Assembly (NCBI GenBank): GCA_035529435.1
Contig: DATKWS010000002.1
Span: 1 to 12,410, forward strand
Length of the DNA stretch: 12,410 nt
Origin: DATKWS01 sp035529435
GTDB lineage: Bacteria > Krumholzibacteriota > Krumholzibacteriia > Krumholzibacteriales > Krumholzibacteriaceae
Reading direction: 5' to 3'
Position 1 is the stretch's first letter. Every line of letters begins with the position of its first letter. Of this stretch, positions 1 through 5,336 are shown piece by piece. Both the position numbers and the translations under genes were made by a program. The notes under the pieces were generated by a model. It saw only the letters and a list, made by a program, of their open reading frames with translations, ran no database searches and had not been told where the DNA came from.

Positions 1-272
1 GCGAGCGCTTCGCTCCCGCTCCCGTGGGGAATCACGCGGAAGCTCGTATCCCCCAGCCGTTCCTCCATGGTGCGAAAGGGCACATCGCCCTCGAGGTGCA
101 ATCCACCCGTCGAAATCAACGCGACACGTGTATCCGCGAGAGAGGCGGGCGGAGCGGCCCAGGGGACCGTGTCCGCGGTGAAAAAGGAAAACCCGGGATC
201 CCATTCCTCGCGGATCATTGTATAAATCCTCTGTAGCAGCGGAGTCCGGAATATCGGCTGGGACTCATTCAC
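1..272 (-). CDS. GrdB/PrdB-like reductase component B family protein, N-terminal part (runs off left edge)
   Basis: The frame is open from GTG at 272-270 to the window edge (90 codons plus two bases). A GGAGAGG Shine-Dalgarno lies about 9 nt upstream, inside the end of the preceding ATP-grasp gene. An alternative GTG at 281 would give a GTGA overlap but has poor ribosome-site spacing, and ATG 218 is a later option. Visible motifs are ALISTGGLHL (residues 51-60), DVPF (63-66) and GDTSFRVIP (74-82). From memory of the family these match the N-terminus of the glycine/sarcosine/betaine/D-proline reductase selenoprotein B family (Pfam GRDB type), whose redox Cys/Sec site lies further on and is not in the window. 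No partner GrdA/GrdE/PrdA gene is seen, so amino-acid Stickland reduction is not implied. Its place as last gene of a RiPP-type operon suggests a redox or reductive role in peptide maturation (inference). Confidence 0.72.
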   Translation of the reverse strand, partial: MNESQPIFRTPLLQRIYTMIREEWDPGFSFFTADTVPWAAPPASLADTRVALISTGGLHLEGDVPFRTMEERLGDTSFRVIPHGSGSEAL

Positions 273-277
273 GACTC

Positions 278-1240
278 TCACCTCTCCACGGCAGGGGACC
301 CGGATCTGCGGGGCCGGCGATGTACCAGATAGTCCGCCAGCAGGCTCGAAACCGGTATCCCGGTCATCTTTTCGAAATTCACGAAGAACGGGGCCGAGTT
401 GCATTCCAGAATGATGTAGCGCCCGGTGCGCGCATCGATCATGAAGTCGACGGCGGCGAAGATCATTCCCCAGCAATCGGCGGCGGCGACGGCGACACGT
501 GCCGCCTCTTCGGGCAGCTCGATGCGCCGCACCCGGATGTCGCCCCGGCGCGTGTCGGTCTCCTCTCCCACGCGGGAAATGATCTCGGCCGCGCCGATCA
601 TCTTCCCATCGAGTACAAAGGCGCGCAGGTTGTCTCCGTTGATCCGTTCCTGCACCATCACGGGGCCGAGCCGCAGCGTTTCCCCCGCTTCGCCGGGAGA
701 ATCCGGTACGGTGAACTCCTCCGTGTAGCCGTACCCGCCGACCATCCCCTTGCGTATCCACCCTCCCGGGGGAGCTCCGGGCGGATTCATCAGAGCCTGC
801 ACATCCGACGTGGACATCGTCACGGGAACCGGAAGGCCGTGCCGGGAGTAGACCGACACCTCCCAGGGCTTGAGAGAATGAAGATCGTGGGTGTGCGGCG
901 GGTTGACCACCGGGCAGCGGATCGCCAGGTGCGCGAGGAGGGAGTTCCAGGCCGCCAGGTGCCGGCGTGAGGACGACAGGGCCCCCGCGCTCGCCTCCAG
1001 ATCCAGCGTCCCGTCCTCCATTCGCACGACGGGGCTCCGCAGGCCGAGGTCGGCCACGTAGAAGGCCGTGACATCCGCGAGATCCACGCCGCAGGCGCTT
1101 TCCCCCACCGGAGAAATATGGATCGCCGGATCCATCCGGCTGTCGAGGATCACCCCTTCGGCGGAACGCTCCTCGAGCCGGATCGAGAGCCGGACCAGCT
1201 CTTCCCGTTCCGGGGGGCCTATGAGACCGGCACGAATCAA
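278..1240 (-). CDS. ATP-grasp (RimK/MvdD-like) peptide ligase, apparently catalytic
   Basis: A 320-residue protein starting at TTG 1240-1238. The start is supported by GGGAGGG about 8 nt upstream and a 4-nt TTGA overlap with the radical SAM stop. The ATP-grasp fold is recognisable: VVNPP with a following KPW lysine (K124), a second lysine in RKGMVGGYG (K164), the nucleotide hinge VMVQERI (Q197, E198), the NGDNLRAFVLDG strand pair, and the Mg-binding residues D265 (FAAVDF), E279 and N281 (ILECN). The tail FEKMTGIPVSSLLADYL is typical of RimK-like ligases. The family activates a carboxylate as acyl-phosphate and joins it to an amine, hydroxyl or thiol. In graspetide clusters this cross-links side chains of the precursor. 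The plausible substrates here are the two small peptides at 3778-4107 (inference from context). It lies between the radical SAM gene and the GrdB-like gene. Confidence 0.85.
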   Translation of the reverse strand: MIRAGLIGPPEREELVRLSIRLEERSAEGVILDSRMDPAIHISPVGESACGVDLADVTAFYVADLGLRSPVVRMEDGTLDLEASAGALSSSRRHLAAWNSLLAHLAIRCPVVNPPHTHDLHSLKPWEVSVYSRHGLPVPVTMSTSDVQALMNPPGAPPGGWIRKGMVGGYGYTEEFTVPDSPGEAGETLRLGPVMVQERINGDNLRAFVLDGKMIGAAEIISRVGEETDTRRGDIRVRRIELPEEAARVAVAAADCWGMIFAAVDFMIDARTGRYIILECNSAPFFVNFEKMTGIPVSSLLADYLVHRRPRRSGSPAVER

Positions 1241-2601
1241 CTGTCACACCCTCCCGGTGCGGGCCGGCGCGCCTCCTCGATCCCCCCGGCCTCTGCCCTG
1301 TACCGAAGCTCGAGGAGGTGCTCGAGGTGGAACTTGTAGTGCTCGCACGCCCCCCTGTCCCGATCCGGATGCTTCATCGCTTCGAGGGGGCACCCGCCAT
1401 GGCACATCGGCAGAATATCGCAGGACCGGCATCCCTCCTTCTCCAGTGCGTCCCACCGGAGCCAATGGTCCTCGTTGTACTTCTGGTACGGCTCCTGTTC
1501 GTCGAGGAGCGACCCGATCGATTTGTCAGGATTCATGGTCACCTCGTGCCAGCACTTGAAGATCGAACCGTTGGGGGCTATAACATACGCGTTCATCCGG
1601 TCGGAGGTGCAGTAGGCGCCGGGGATACGGAACGGGTATCGTGCGATGTGCAGTCCCCTGCCGAGCGCCTCTCGATAGATCTCCATTTCCATTTGTGCAA
1701 AATCCTCGCTGGAGTAGCACATCTCGTGGATGTTGCCGCACGTCCCGCCGCCCGTAATGACCTGGGCGAGATGCGGGCGCACCTTCCCTCCGAGTCCCTC
1801 CTTTTCGAGAATCTCCACCACCTCGAGCGCGGACACCGCGTTCCGACGGTCGATATTGATCCTCAACTGGAACTCCGCCAGATCGACCGTCGCTTTGAGG
1901 TTCTCGATGATCCGCCGGAAGGTCCCGTGCCCCCCGACGAGATGCCGGCGCTTGTCGTGGATATCCGGCGGCCCGTCCAGTGTCACCTGCACCAGATCGA
2001 CACCCATCCCCGCGAGGGCCTCCATCTTGGGCCTGTCGAGCAGGTATCCGTTGGTGACGAGGTGTGCACTGTATTTCATATCGCGCTCGCCGGCCAGCCC
2101 GGCGAAAGACTCGGAGAGCCGCTGCACCACCGCATAGGCGCCGGGCAGCAGCGGCTCCCCTCCATACCACGTGACGTGAAGCTCATCGACCGTGCGAACC
2201 CGTTTCTCGACCCACCGGACGAGCGCCTCTTCGATGGCCCGGGGCATGGTGATCTTGAGATGCTCCTCGTAGCAATAGTCGCAGCGAAAGTTGCAATTGA
2301 GCGTGGGCGCCACGGTCAGGTACATGTACTGCCGGCTGAAACGATCGCGGAGGATGTCCGCCTTGAGGGTGGCCAGTTCGTCCATCTCATCTTCGATGAG
2401 AAAGTGGGCTTCCACCATCGCCTCACGTATCTCGCGTTTCTCCGCCGTGTCGCAGGGAACACCGTCGGGGTCGGCACACATGGCACGAAAAAAGGACAGG
2501 TTTTCGGGCTCGATCTCGGCCAGTGCGGTCGACCAACTGTTGAACGCGAGCCAGGCGCCGTCGGAGGTCTGGAACAGCCGGTTGTAGCGCGACGCTTTCA
2601 T
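1237..2601 (-). CDS. Radical SAM/SPASM peptide maturase
   Basis: A 454-residue protein. The ATG at 2601-2599 is chosen because AAGGAG sits 7 nt upstream and family-like sequence begins there; the open frame extends to 2715, but that part lies inside the preceding gene. The N-terminal 90 residues (RYNRLF, DGAWLAFNS) look like the substrate-recognition region of such maturases. The radical SAM CX3CX2C cluster motif is C103, C107, C110, followed by WYGGEP and TLDGPP. The C-terminal SPASM domain fits the textbook pattern exactly: CX13GX4C (AYC...PNGSIFKC), then CX2CX5CX3C (CRSCDILPMCHGGC), then a final Cys (GACEHYK). Two auxiliary 4Fe-4S clusters are therefore expected. These enzymes form C-C or C-S cross-links or other changes in peptides, or act on proteins. 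Gap to the upstream ATP-grasp stop is 14 nt; 4-nt overlap with the downstream ATP-grasp. Confidence 0.9.
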   Translation of the reverse strand: MKASRYNRLFQTSDGAWLAFNSWSTALAEIEPENLSFFRAMCADPDGVPCDTAEKREIREAMVEAHFLIEDEMDELATLKADILRDRFSRQYMYLTVAPTLNCNFRCDYCYEEHLKITMPRAIEEALVRWVEKRVRTVDELHVTWYGGEPLLPGAYAVVQRLSESFAGLAGERDMKYSAHLVTNGYLLDRPKMEALAGMGVDLVQVTLDGPPDIHDKRRHLVGGHGTFRRIIENLKATVDLAEFQLRINIDRRNAVSALEVVEILEKEGLGGKVRPHLAQVITGGGTCGNIHEMCYSSEDFAQMEMEIYREALGRGLHIARYPFRIPGAYCTSDRMNAYVIAPNGSIFKCWHEVTMNPDKSIGSLLDEQEPYQKYNEDHWLRWDALEKEGCRSCDILPMCHGGCPLEAMKHPDRDRGACEHYKFHLEHLLELRYRAEAGGIEEARRPAPGGCDS

Positions 2602-2615
2602 GCAAAGCTCCTTAC

Positions 2616-3515
2616 TTATTTCGAGGCCACGGAGGCGAGATGATCGGCCAGGGCGTGGGCGAGGCGCCCACCCAGGATCCCGTTCCACGCGGCGAGATCG
2701 GGGCCGGCCTCGCACAGTAAAACCGACAATGGGGACGTGCCGGTACAGATGGATACCGCCGCATAGTCGAGCTTGAGGGCCGCGGCCGCCCGGCTCGCCA
2801 GATCCGCCGCTTCAGGGACGGGCTCCGGCACCTCCCCACCGATCCCCTCCGCCTCATGCCATTTCGCCCACAACCCACCGCTGTCATAACGGAGAGCCCC
2901 GACCGACATTCCCCCCACCACGATGAACGTCACGACCTCCCCCGCGAACGCCTCGAGAACGAGCGACGGTTCGCCGGTCCGCGGACGCTCCGGCGTGTGC
3001 CAGCGATCCCGCCCGCAGGCATCGAGAACGAATCCGGCCCCGGATCGGTCCCGGGGCGGAGCCGGTTCGAGACTCCAGGGATGGACCGGGATTCCTTCAA
3101 TGGCGAGACGATCGAGTGCAATCGAGGGAGAGATCGCGAGATGGGCGGCCGCGGCCGGCGGGTTGACGACGGGCCGGACATCCGCGGCGGCCAGGATGGC
3201 GGACACGATCAGCGAGCTCGCCTCTCTCTGGAAAACGATCCACTGCTCGTTGGTGAAATCCGTATGAGACCGTTCCGCCGGTGGCCGTGCTTGTGGCCAG
3301 GGAAAGACCGGCCTTTCCACAAAGATTGCACCCGCATCGAGGAGATCGACTCCCTCCCAGATTACGGACCCGGGGGCGAACGTTACCGGCCCGCCCGCCA
3401 AAGGGGCATCGAGGGAACGGGTGTAATACGGAAAAGCGGTGCGTTCGAGGGACGCGGCAACTTCGTCTGCGAGCGAGGATCCGGGAATTCCAATGAGAAC
3501 AATCGGTTTCTCCAT
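2616..3515 (-). CDS. Degenerate ATP-grasp-like protein, probable pseudoenzyme partner
   Basis: A 299-residue protein from ATG 3515, first gene of the leftward operon. It shares its layout with the ATP-grasp ligase at 278-1240: VVNPP (116-120), a GIPVHPW segment, and a final D/E-region followed by an amphipathic LADHL helix. The pre-ATP-grasp segment PVFPWPQ...DFTNEQWIVFQREASS is well formed. Aligned against its sister, the key residues have changed: the Lys after VVNPP becomes Ser129, the second Lys/Gly loop is absent, the metal-binding Asp becomes Ser255 (YAAVSI), and the Asn after the conserved Glu269 becomes Gly271 (CEAGPD). This suggests it does not catalyse ligation and may bind or present the precursor (inference). 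No frameshift or stop is present and the operon spacing is intact, so it is not a decayed gene. Ribosome site is weak (GTGAGACC). Confidence 0.75.
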   Translation of the reverse strand: MEKPIVLIGIPGSSLADEVAASLERTAFPYYTRSLDAPLAGGPVTFAPGSVIWEGVDLLDAGAIFVERPVFPWPQARPPAERSHTDFTNEQWIVFQREASSLIVSAILAAADVRPVVNPPAAAAHLAISPSIALDRLAIEGIPVHPWSLEPAPPRDRSGAGFVLDACGRDRWHTPERPRTGEPSLVLEAFAGEVVTFIVVGGMSVGALRYDSGGLWAKWHEAEGIGGEVPEPVPEAADLASRAAAALKLDYAAVSICTGTSPLSVLLCEAGPDLAAWNGILGGRLAHALADHLASVASK

Positions 3516-3584
3516 CGAGGTCTCACTCGCTCGCCCATGTCCCGCAAAGCATCACCGCAACACCGCCCCGTGCCGCGCAAGGAT

Positions 3585-3613
3585 TCTATATATTACTTGA
3601 AGTTATGTCCGAA
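3585..3613 (-). promoter_or_regulatory. Weak candidate promoter for the leftward operon
   Basis: On the minus strand TTCGGA (3613-3608) and TATAGA (3590-3585) are separated by 17 nt, in an AT-rich patch about 70 nt upstream of the ATP-grasp start. The -10 match is 4 of 6 and the -35 match 3 of 6, so this rests mainly on position. Confidence 0.3.
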
Positions 3614-3626
3614 CTACAGTTATATC

Positions 3627-3655
3627 TTGACATTCCGATGCCCGCCGTGTAAAGA
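3627..3655 (+). promoter_or_regulatory. Candidate sigma70-type promoter for the mini-precursor genes
   Basis: A perfect TTGACA -35 box (3627-3632) is followed after 17 nt by TAAAGA (3650-3655), a poor -10 box. It lies about 120 nt upstream of the first mini-peptide gene in the only AT-rich stretch of the divergent intergenic region, so a leader of roughly 115 nt would precede the first gene. Confidence 0.5.
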
Positions 3656-3763
3656 TTTTTCTGTTTTCGAGAGCGATCCCCGAATAGGTTCTTGCATGCA
3701 TCGATTGTTGATTACAACGAAACGAGCGGGGATTTATGCAACGGCCTGATTTGTGAGTGAGAG

Positions 3764-3772
3764 AAAGGAGGG
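3764..3772 (+). promoter_or_regulatory. Strong ribosome binding site that fixes the GTG start of mini-precursor 1
   Basis: AAAGGAGGG ends 5 nt before GTG 3778. It rules out the in-frame GTG at 3757, which lies upstream of this site and has no Shine-Dalgarno of its own. Confidence 0.75.
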
Positions 3773-3777
3773 ATACC

Positions 3778-3879
3778 GTGAAGTTCATCGTCAAGGCTCA
3801 GAAGAAAGAAGAACGCAGCAAGAGAATTACCCTGTGCGCACAGTGCTCGGAGAATCCACGCTTCTGCGATTGGTTCTAG
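3778..3879 (+). CDS. Mini-precursor peptide 1 (33 residues, C-terminal CxxCSENPRFC core)
   Basis: GTG start with a near-consensus Shine-Dalgarno 5 nt upstream, and TAG stop at 3877-3879. The product begins MKFIVKAQK, continues with a charged Lys/Arg/Glu-rich middle, and ends CAQCSENPRFCDWF (Cys 20, 23 and 30). Its paralogue at 4009 shares the start and the CSENPRFC block. A 20-nt identical stretch (3844-3863 and 4078-4097) encodes the core, so the two arose by duplication while the middle diverged. Size, duplication, conserved ends and position beside ATP-grasp, radical SAM and exporter genes point to a RiPP precursor with a leader of about 19 residues. Cys, Ser, Glu, Asn, Lys and the aromatic residues are all possible modification sites. 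I do not recognise a named family. It has no signal peptide, and the three Cys could alternatively bind metal in an unmodified small protein. Confidence 0.75.
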   Translation: MKFIVKAQKKEERSKRITLCAQCSENPRFCDWF

Positions 3880-3887
3880 GTTTTCTC

Positions 3888-3922
3888 CCGGGCGTACGAT
3901 CGGGCATTCCTGACACGCCCGG
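3888..3922 (+). other. Hairpin after mini-precursor 1, with an overlapping alternative stem
   Basis: CCGGGCGT (3888-3895) pairs perfectly with ACGCCCGG (3915-3922) around a 19-nt loop. GATCGGGC (3898-3905) could instead pair with GCCCGGATC (3917-3925) with one bulge, so the two stems exclude each other. No T-tract follows. Function is unknown. Confidence 0.4.
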
Positions 3923-3934
3923 ATCAATGAAGCT

Positions 3935-3976
3935 CGCCTGGTGGCGCGGCCGATGAATGGATTGCGCCACCAGGCG
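3935..3976 (+). other. 13-bp perfect hairpin between the two mini-precursor genes
   Basis: CGCCTGGTGGCGC (3935-3947) is exactly complementary to 3964-3976 with a 16-nt loop. The run TTCCGTTTT follows at 3979-3986. It could be a weak or partial terminator, or an mRNA-stability or processing element that tunes the ratio of the first peptide to downstream genes. Confidence 0.6.
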
Positions 3977-4008
3977 CGTTCCGTTTTCAAAGAATTGGGA
4001 GGAAGACC

Positions 4009-4107
4009 ATGAAATTCATCGTCAAGCCCCAGAAGAACGGCACAAAGCGCGGGAACCGTCCGACACGGTGCTGCCTCTGCTCGGAGAATCCACGCTTTTG
4101 CTGGTAG
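4009..4107 (+). CDS. Mini-precursor peptide 2 (32 residues, paralogue of peptide 1)
   Basis: ATG at 4009 with GGGAGGA (3997-4003) 5 nt upstream; TAG stop at 4105-4107. The product begins MKFIVKPQK, has a basic, Gly/Asn/Thr-containing middle, and ends TRCCLCSENPRFCW (Cys 21, 22, 24 and 31). Relative to peptide 1 it gains one Cys next to the first and loses the Asp and final Phe around the terminal Trp. The invariant parts are the first six residues (likely recognition segment) and CSENPRFC (likely modified core). It lies 129 nt after peptide 1 and 158 nt before the HlyD adaptor, which may export its product. The function call is inferred from size, duplication and neighbours. Confidence 0.75.
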   Translation: MKFIVKPQKNGTKRGNRPTRCCLCSENPRFCW

Positions 4108-4162
4108 GAGTTTCCGGGGCCCTGCGGCCCGGGATTCCTGAAATATTCGAATGAATCAGGGC

Positions 4163-4204
4163 CGTCCGGCGGCGCGGCTGTTCGGGATCGCGTGCGGCCG
4201 GACG
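4163..4204 (+). other. 8-bp inverted repeat before the HlyD gene
   Basis: CGTCCGGC (4163-4170) pairs perfectly with GCCGGACG (4197-4204) around a GC-rich loop. No T-run follows, so it is not a classical terminator. It may separate mini-precursor transcription from the exporter genes. Confidence 0.35.
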
Positions 4205-4231
4205 CAAACGGGAAGGTTTATTACTTCTTCG

Positions 4232-4237
4232 TATAAT
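4232..4237 (+). promoter_or_regulatory. Consensus -10 hexamer upstream of the HlyD gene
   Basis: An exact TATAAT sits 28 nt before the HlyD start codon, which itself lacks a clear Shine-Dalgarno. The 17-nt-spaced -35 position reads CGGGAA, a poor match, so an exporter promoter here is only possible. Confidence 0.3.
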
Positions 4238-4265
4238 TCGAGTTCACCTGACACTCCCCAAGCCT

Positions 4266-5336
4266 ATGCACCGTCGATTACCACTGTTCCGTCCCGTTCT
4301 CACCCTCGGTGCGACCCTCCTCATTGCCGTCACCGTTCTTCTCCTGTTCGTCCGAATCGATCGTGTCGTCGTCGCCCACGGGCATCTCGCCGGTGGAACC
4401 ATGGCGGTATATGCACCCTGGGAAGGGCGCGTGAACAAGGTGTTCGTTACACCGGGTGACCGGATCGAAGCCGGACAACCGCTGGTTGAAATGGAATCCG
4501 CTCCCCTTCAGGCCGAAGAGGCACGGATCCAGGCCAGGGTCGAGAACCTGACGGACCGCATCGAGACCCTGCGCTCGGAGAAGGACCGCCTCGTCTCGGA
4601 GGTGCATCCCGCGGAGATCACACAGTCGTCCCGCGATCTCGAACGGGCCCACCTCGAGTTGAACAGCGCGGAGGCACACTTCAATCTGACGAAGCAGCTC
4701 TGGGACATGGGACTGACGACGAAGTTCGCACTCCAGGAGGCCGAGCTGGCCCTCGAGCTGGGCAAAGTGGCATTGAAGGAAGCGGAGGCGGCGGCACCTA
4801 TTCTGGAATCGAAACAGCACGCTCAGATCGAACAGATGGCCGCAGAGATTCGATTTCTTGCGGGGCAGGTCGTCGAGGAACAGGCGGTTCAGACCGAGCT
4901 CCGCCGCAAGCTGGCACTTGACACTCTTATGGCCGATGTAGACGCGATAGTGCTCGGCAACCAGCTCTTCGAGCTCGAAGGGCGGACGGTGAGCCAGGGA
5001 GATGAGCTCCTCCGCCTCTCGACCGGCACCGCGGAACGCTTCGAGGGCGTCCTCTATGACAGCGGGCGTGCATCGGCCCGCCCGGGGCTCCGGGTCAAGA
5101 TCCGCCTCGAGGGGTATCCCTGGCTCATCCATGGCACCCTGTCCGGGCACGTTGATTTTGTGGCCGACCGCCGCGACGGCGATGGCGGATTCCCCGTGAA
5201 GGTGTCCTTCGATTCCTCGACCGCACCCGGCCCCCTCTACGACGGCATGAAGGGCCAGGCCAGAATCGTGGTTGAGAAAAAGGTCTCCCTCGGCCGGCTG
5301 CTCATTGAAAAACTCGTGGGGACGAAAGAGCCGTGA
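4266..5336 (+). CDS. HlyD-family periplasmic adaptor (membrane fusion protein)
   Basis: 356 residues from ATG 4266. A single N-terminal membrane segment (about 10-30, LTLGATLLIAVTVLLLFV) is followed by the first half of a lipoyl-like barrel-sandwich domain (YAPWEGRVNKVFVTPGDRIEAG, about 49-70). A long Glu/Arg/Leu-rich coiled-coil hairpin (about 80-215) comes next, then the second lipoyl half (ending GDELLRL), and a beta-barrel with a membrane-proximal region ending YDGMKGQARIVVEKK. This is the order expected for an adaptor linking an inner-membrane ABC exporter to the outer membrane. It overlaps the ABC gene by 4 nt (GTGA). No good Shine-Dalgarno is visible before the ATG, although the frame stays open upstream without another start. 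It is shorter than classical type I HlyD adaptors. The cargo is presumably the peptide product of this locus. Confidence 0.85.
   Translation: MHRRLPLFRPVLTLGATLLIAVTVLLLFVRIDRVVVAHGHLAGGTMAVYAPWEGRVNKVFVTPGDRIEAGQPLVEMESAPLQAEEARIQARVENLTDRIETLRSEKDRLVSEVHPAEITQSSRDLERAHLELNSAEAHFNLTKQLWDMGLTTKFALQEAELALELGKVALKEAEAAAPILESKQHAQIEQMAAEIRFLAGQVVEEQAVQTELRRKLALDTLMADVDAIVLGNQLFELEGRTVSQGDELLRLSTGTAERFEGVLYDSGRASARPGLRVKIRLEGYPWLIHGTLSGHVDFVADRRDGDGGFPVKVSFDSSTAPGPLYDGMKGQARIVVEKKVSLGRLLIEKLVGTKEP

Noticed and set aside
218..970. Long plus-strand open frames opposite the leftward operon (also 1318-2643 and 2856-3749)
   Set aside because: They mirror well-supported radical SAM and ATP-grasp genes, have no recognisable motifs or ribosome sites, and arise from GC-rich codon bias.
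3957..4154. Alternative 65-codon frame covering mini-precursor 2
   Set aside because: It runs in a different frame, lacks a ribosome site and includes the hairpin region, whereas the 32-codon frame matches its paralogue and has a strong ribosome site.
4151..4459. Plus-strand 102-codon frame overlapping the HlyD start
   Set aside because: It overlaps the HlyD membrane segment in another frame, has no ribosome site and gives Ser/Arg/Pro-rich shadow sequence.
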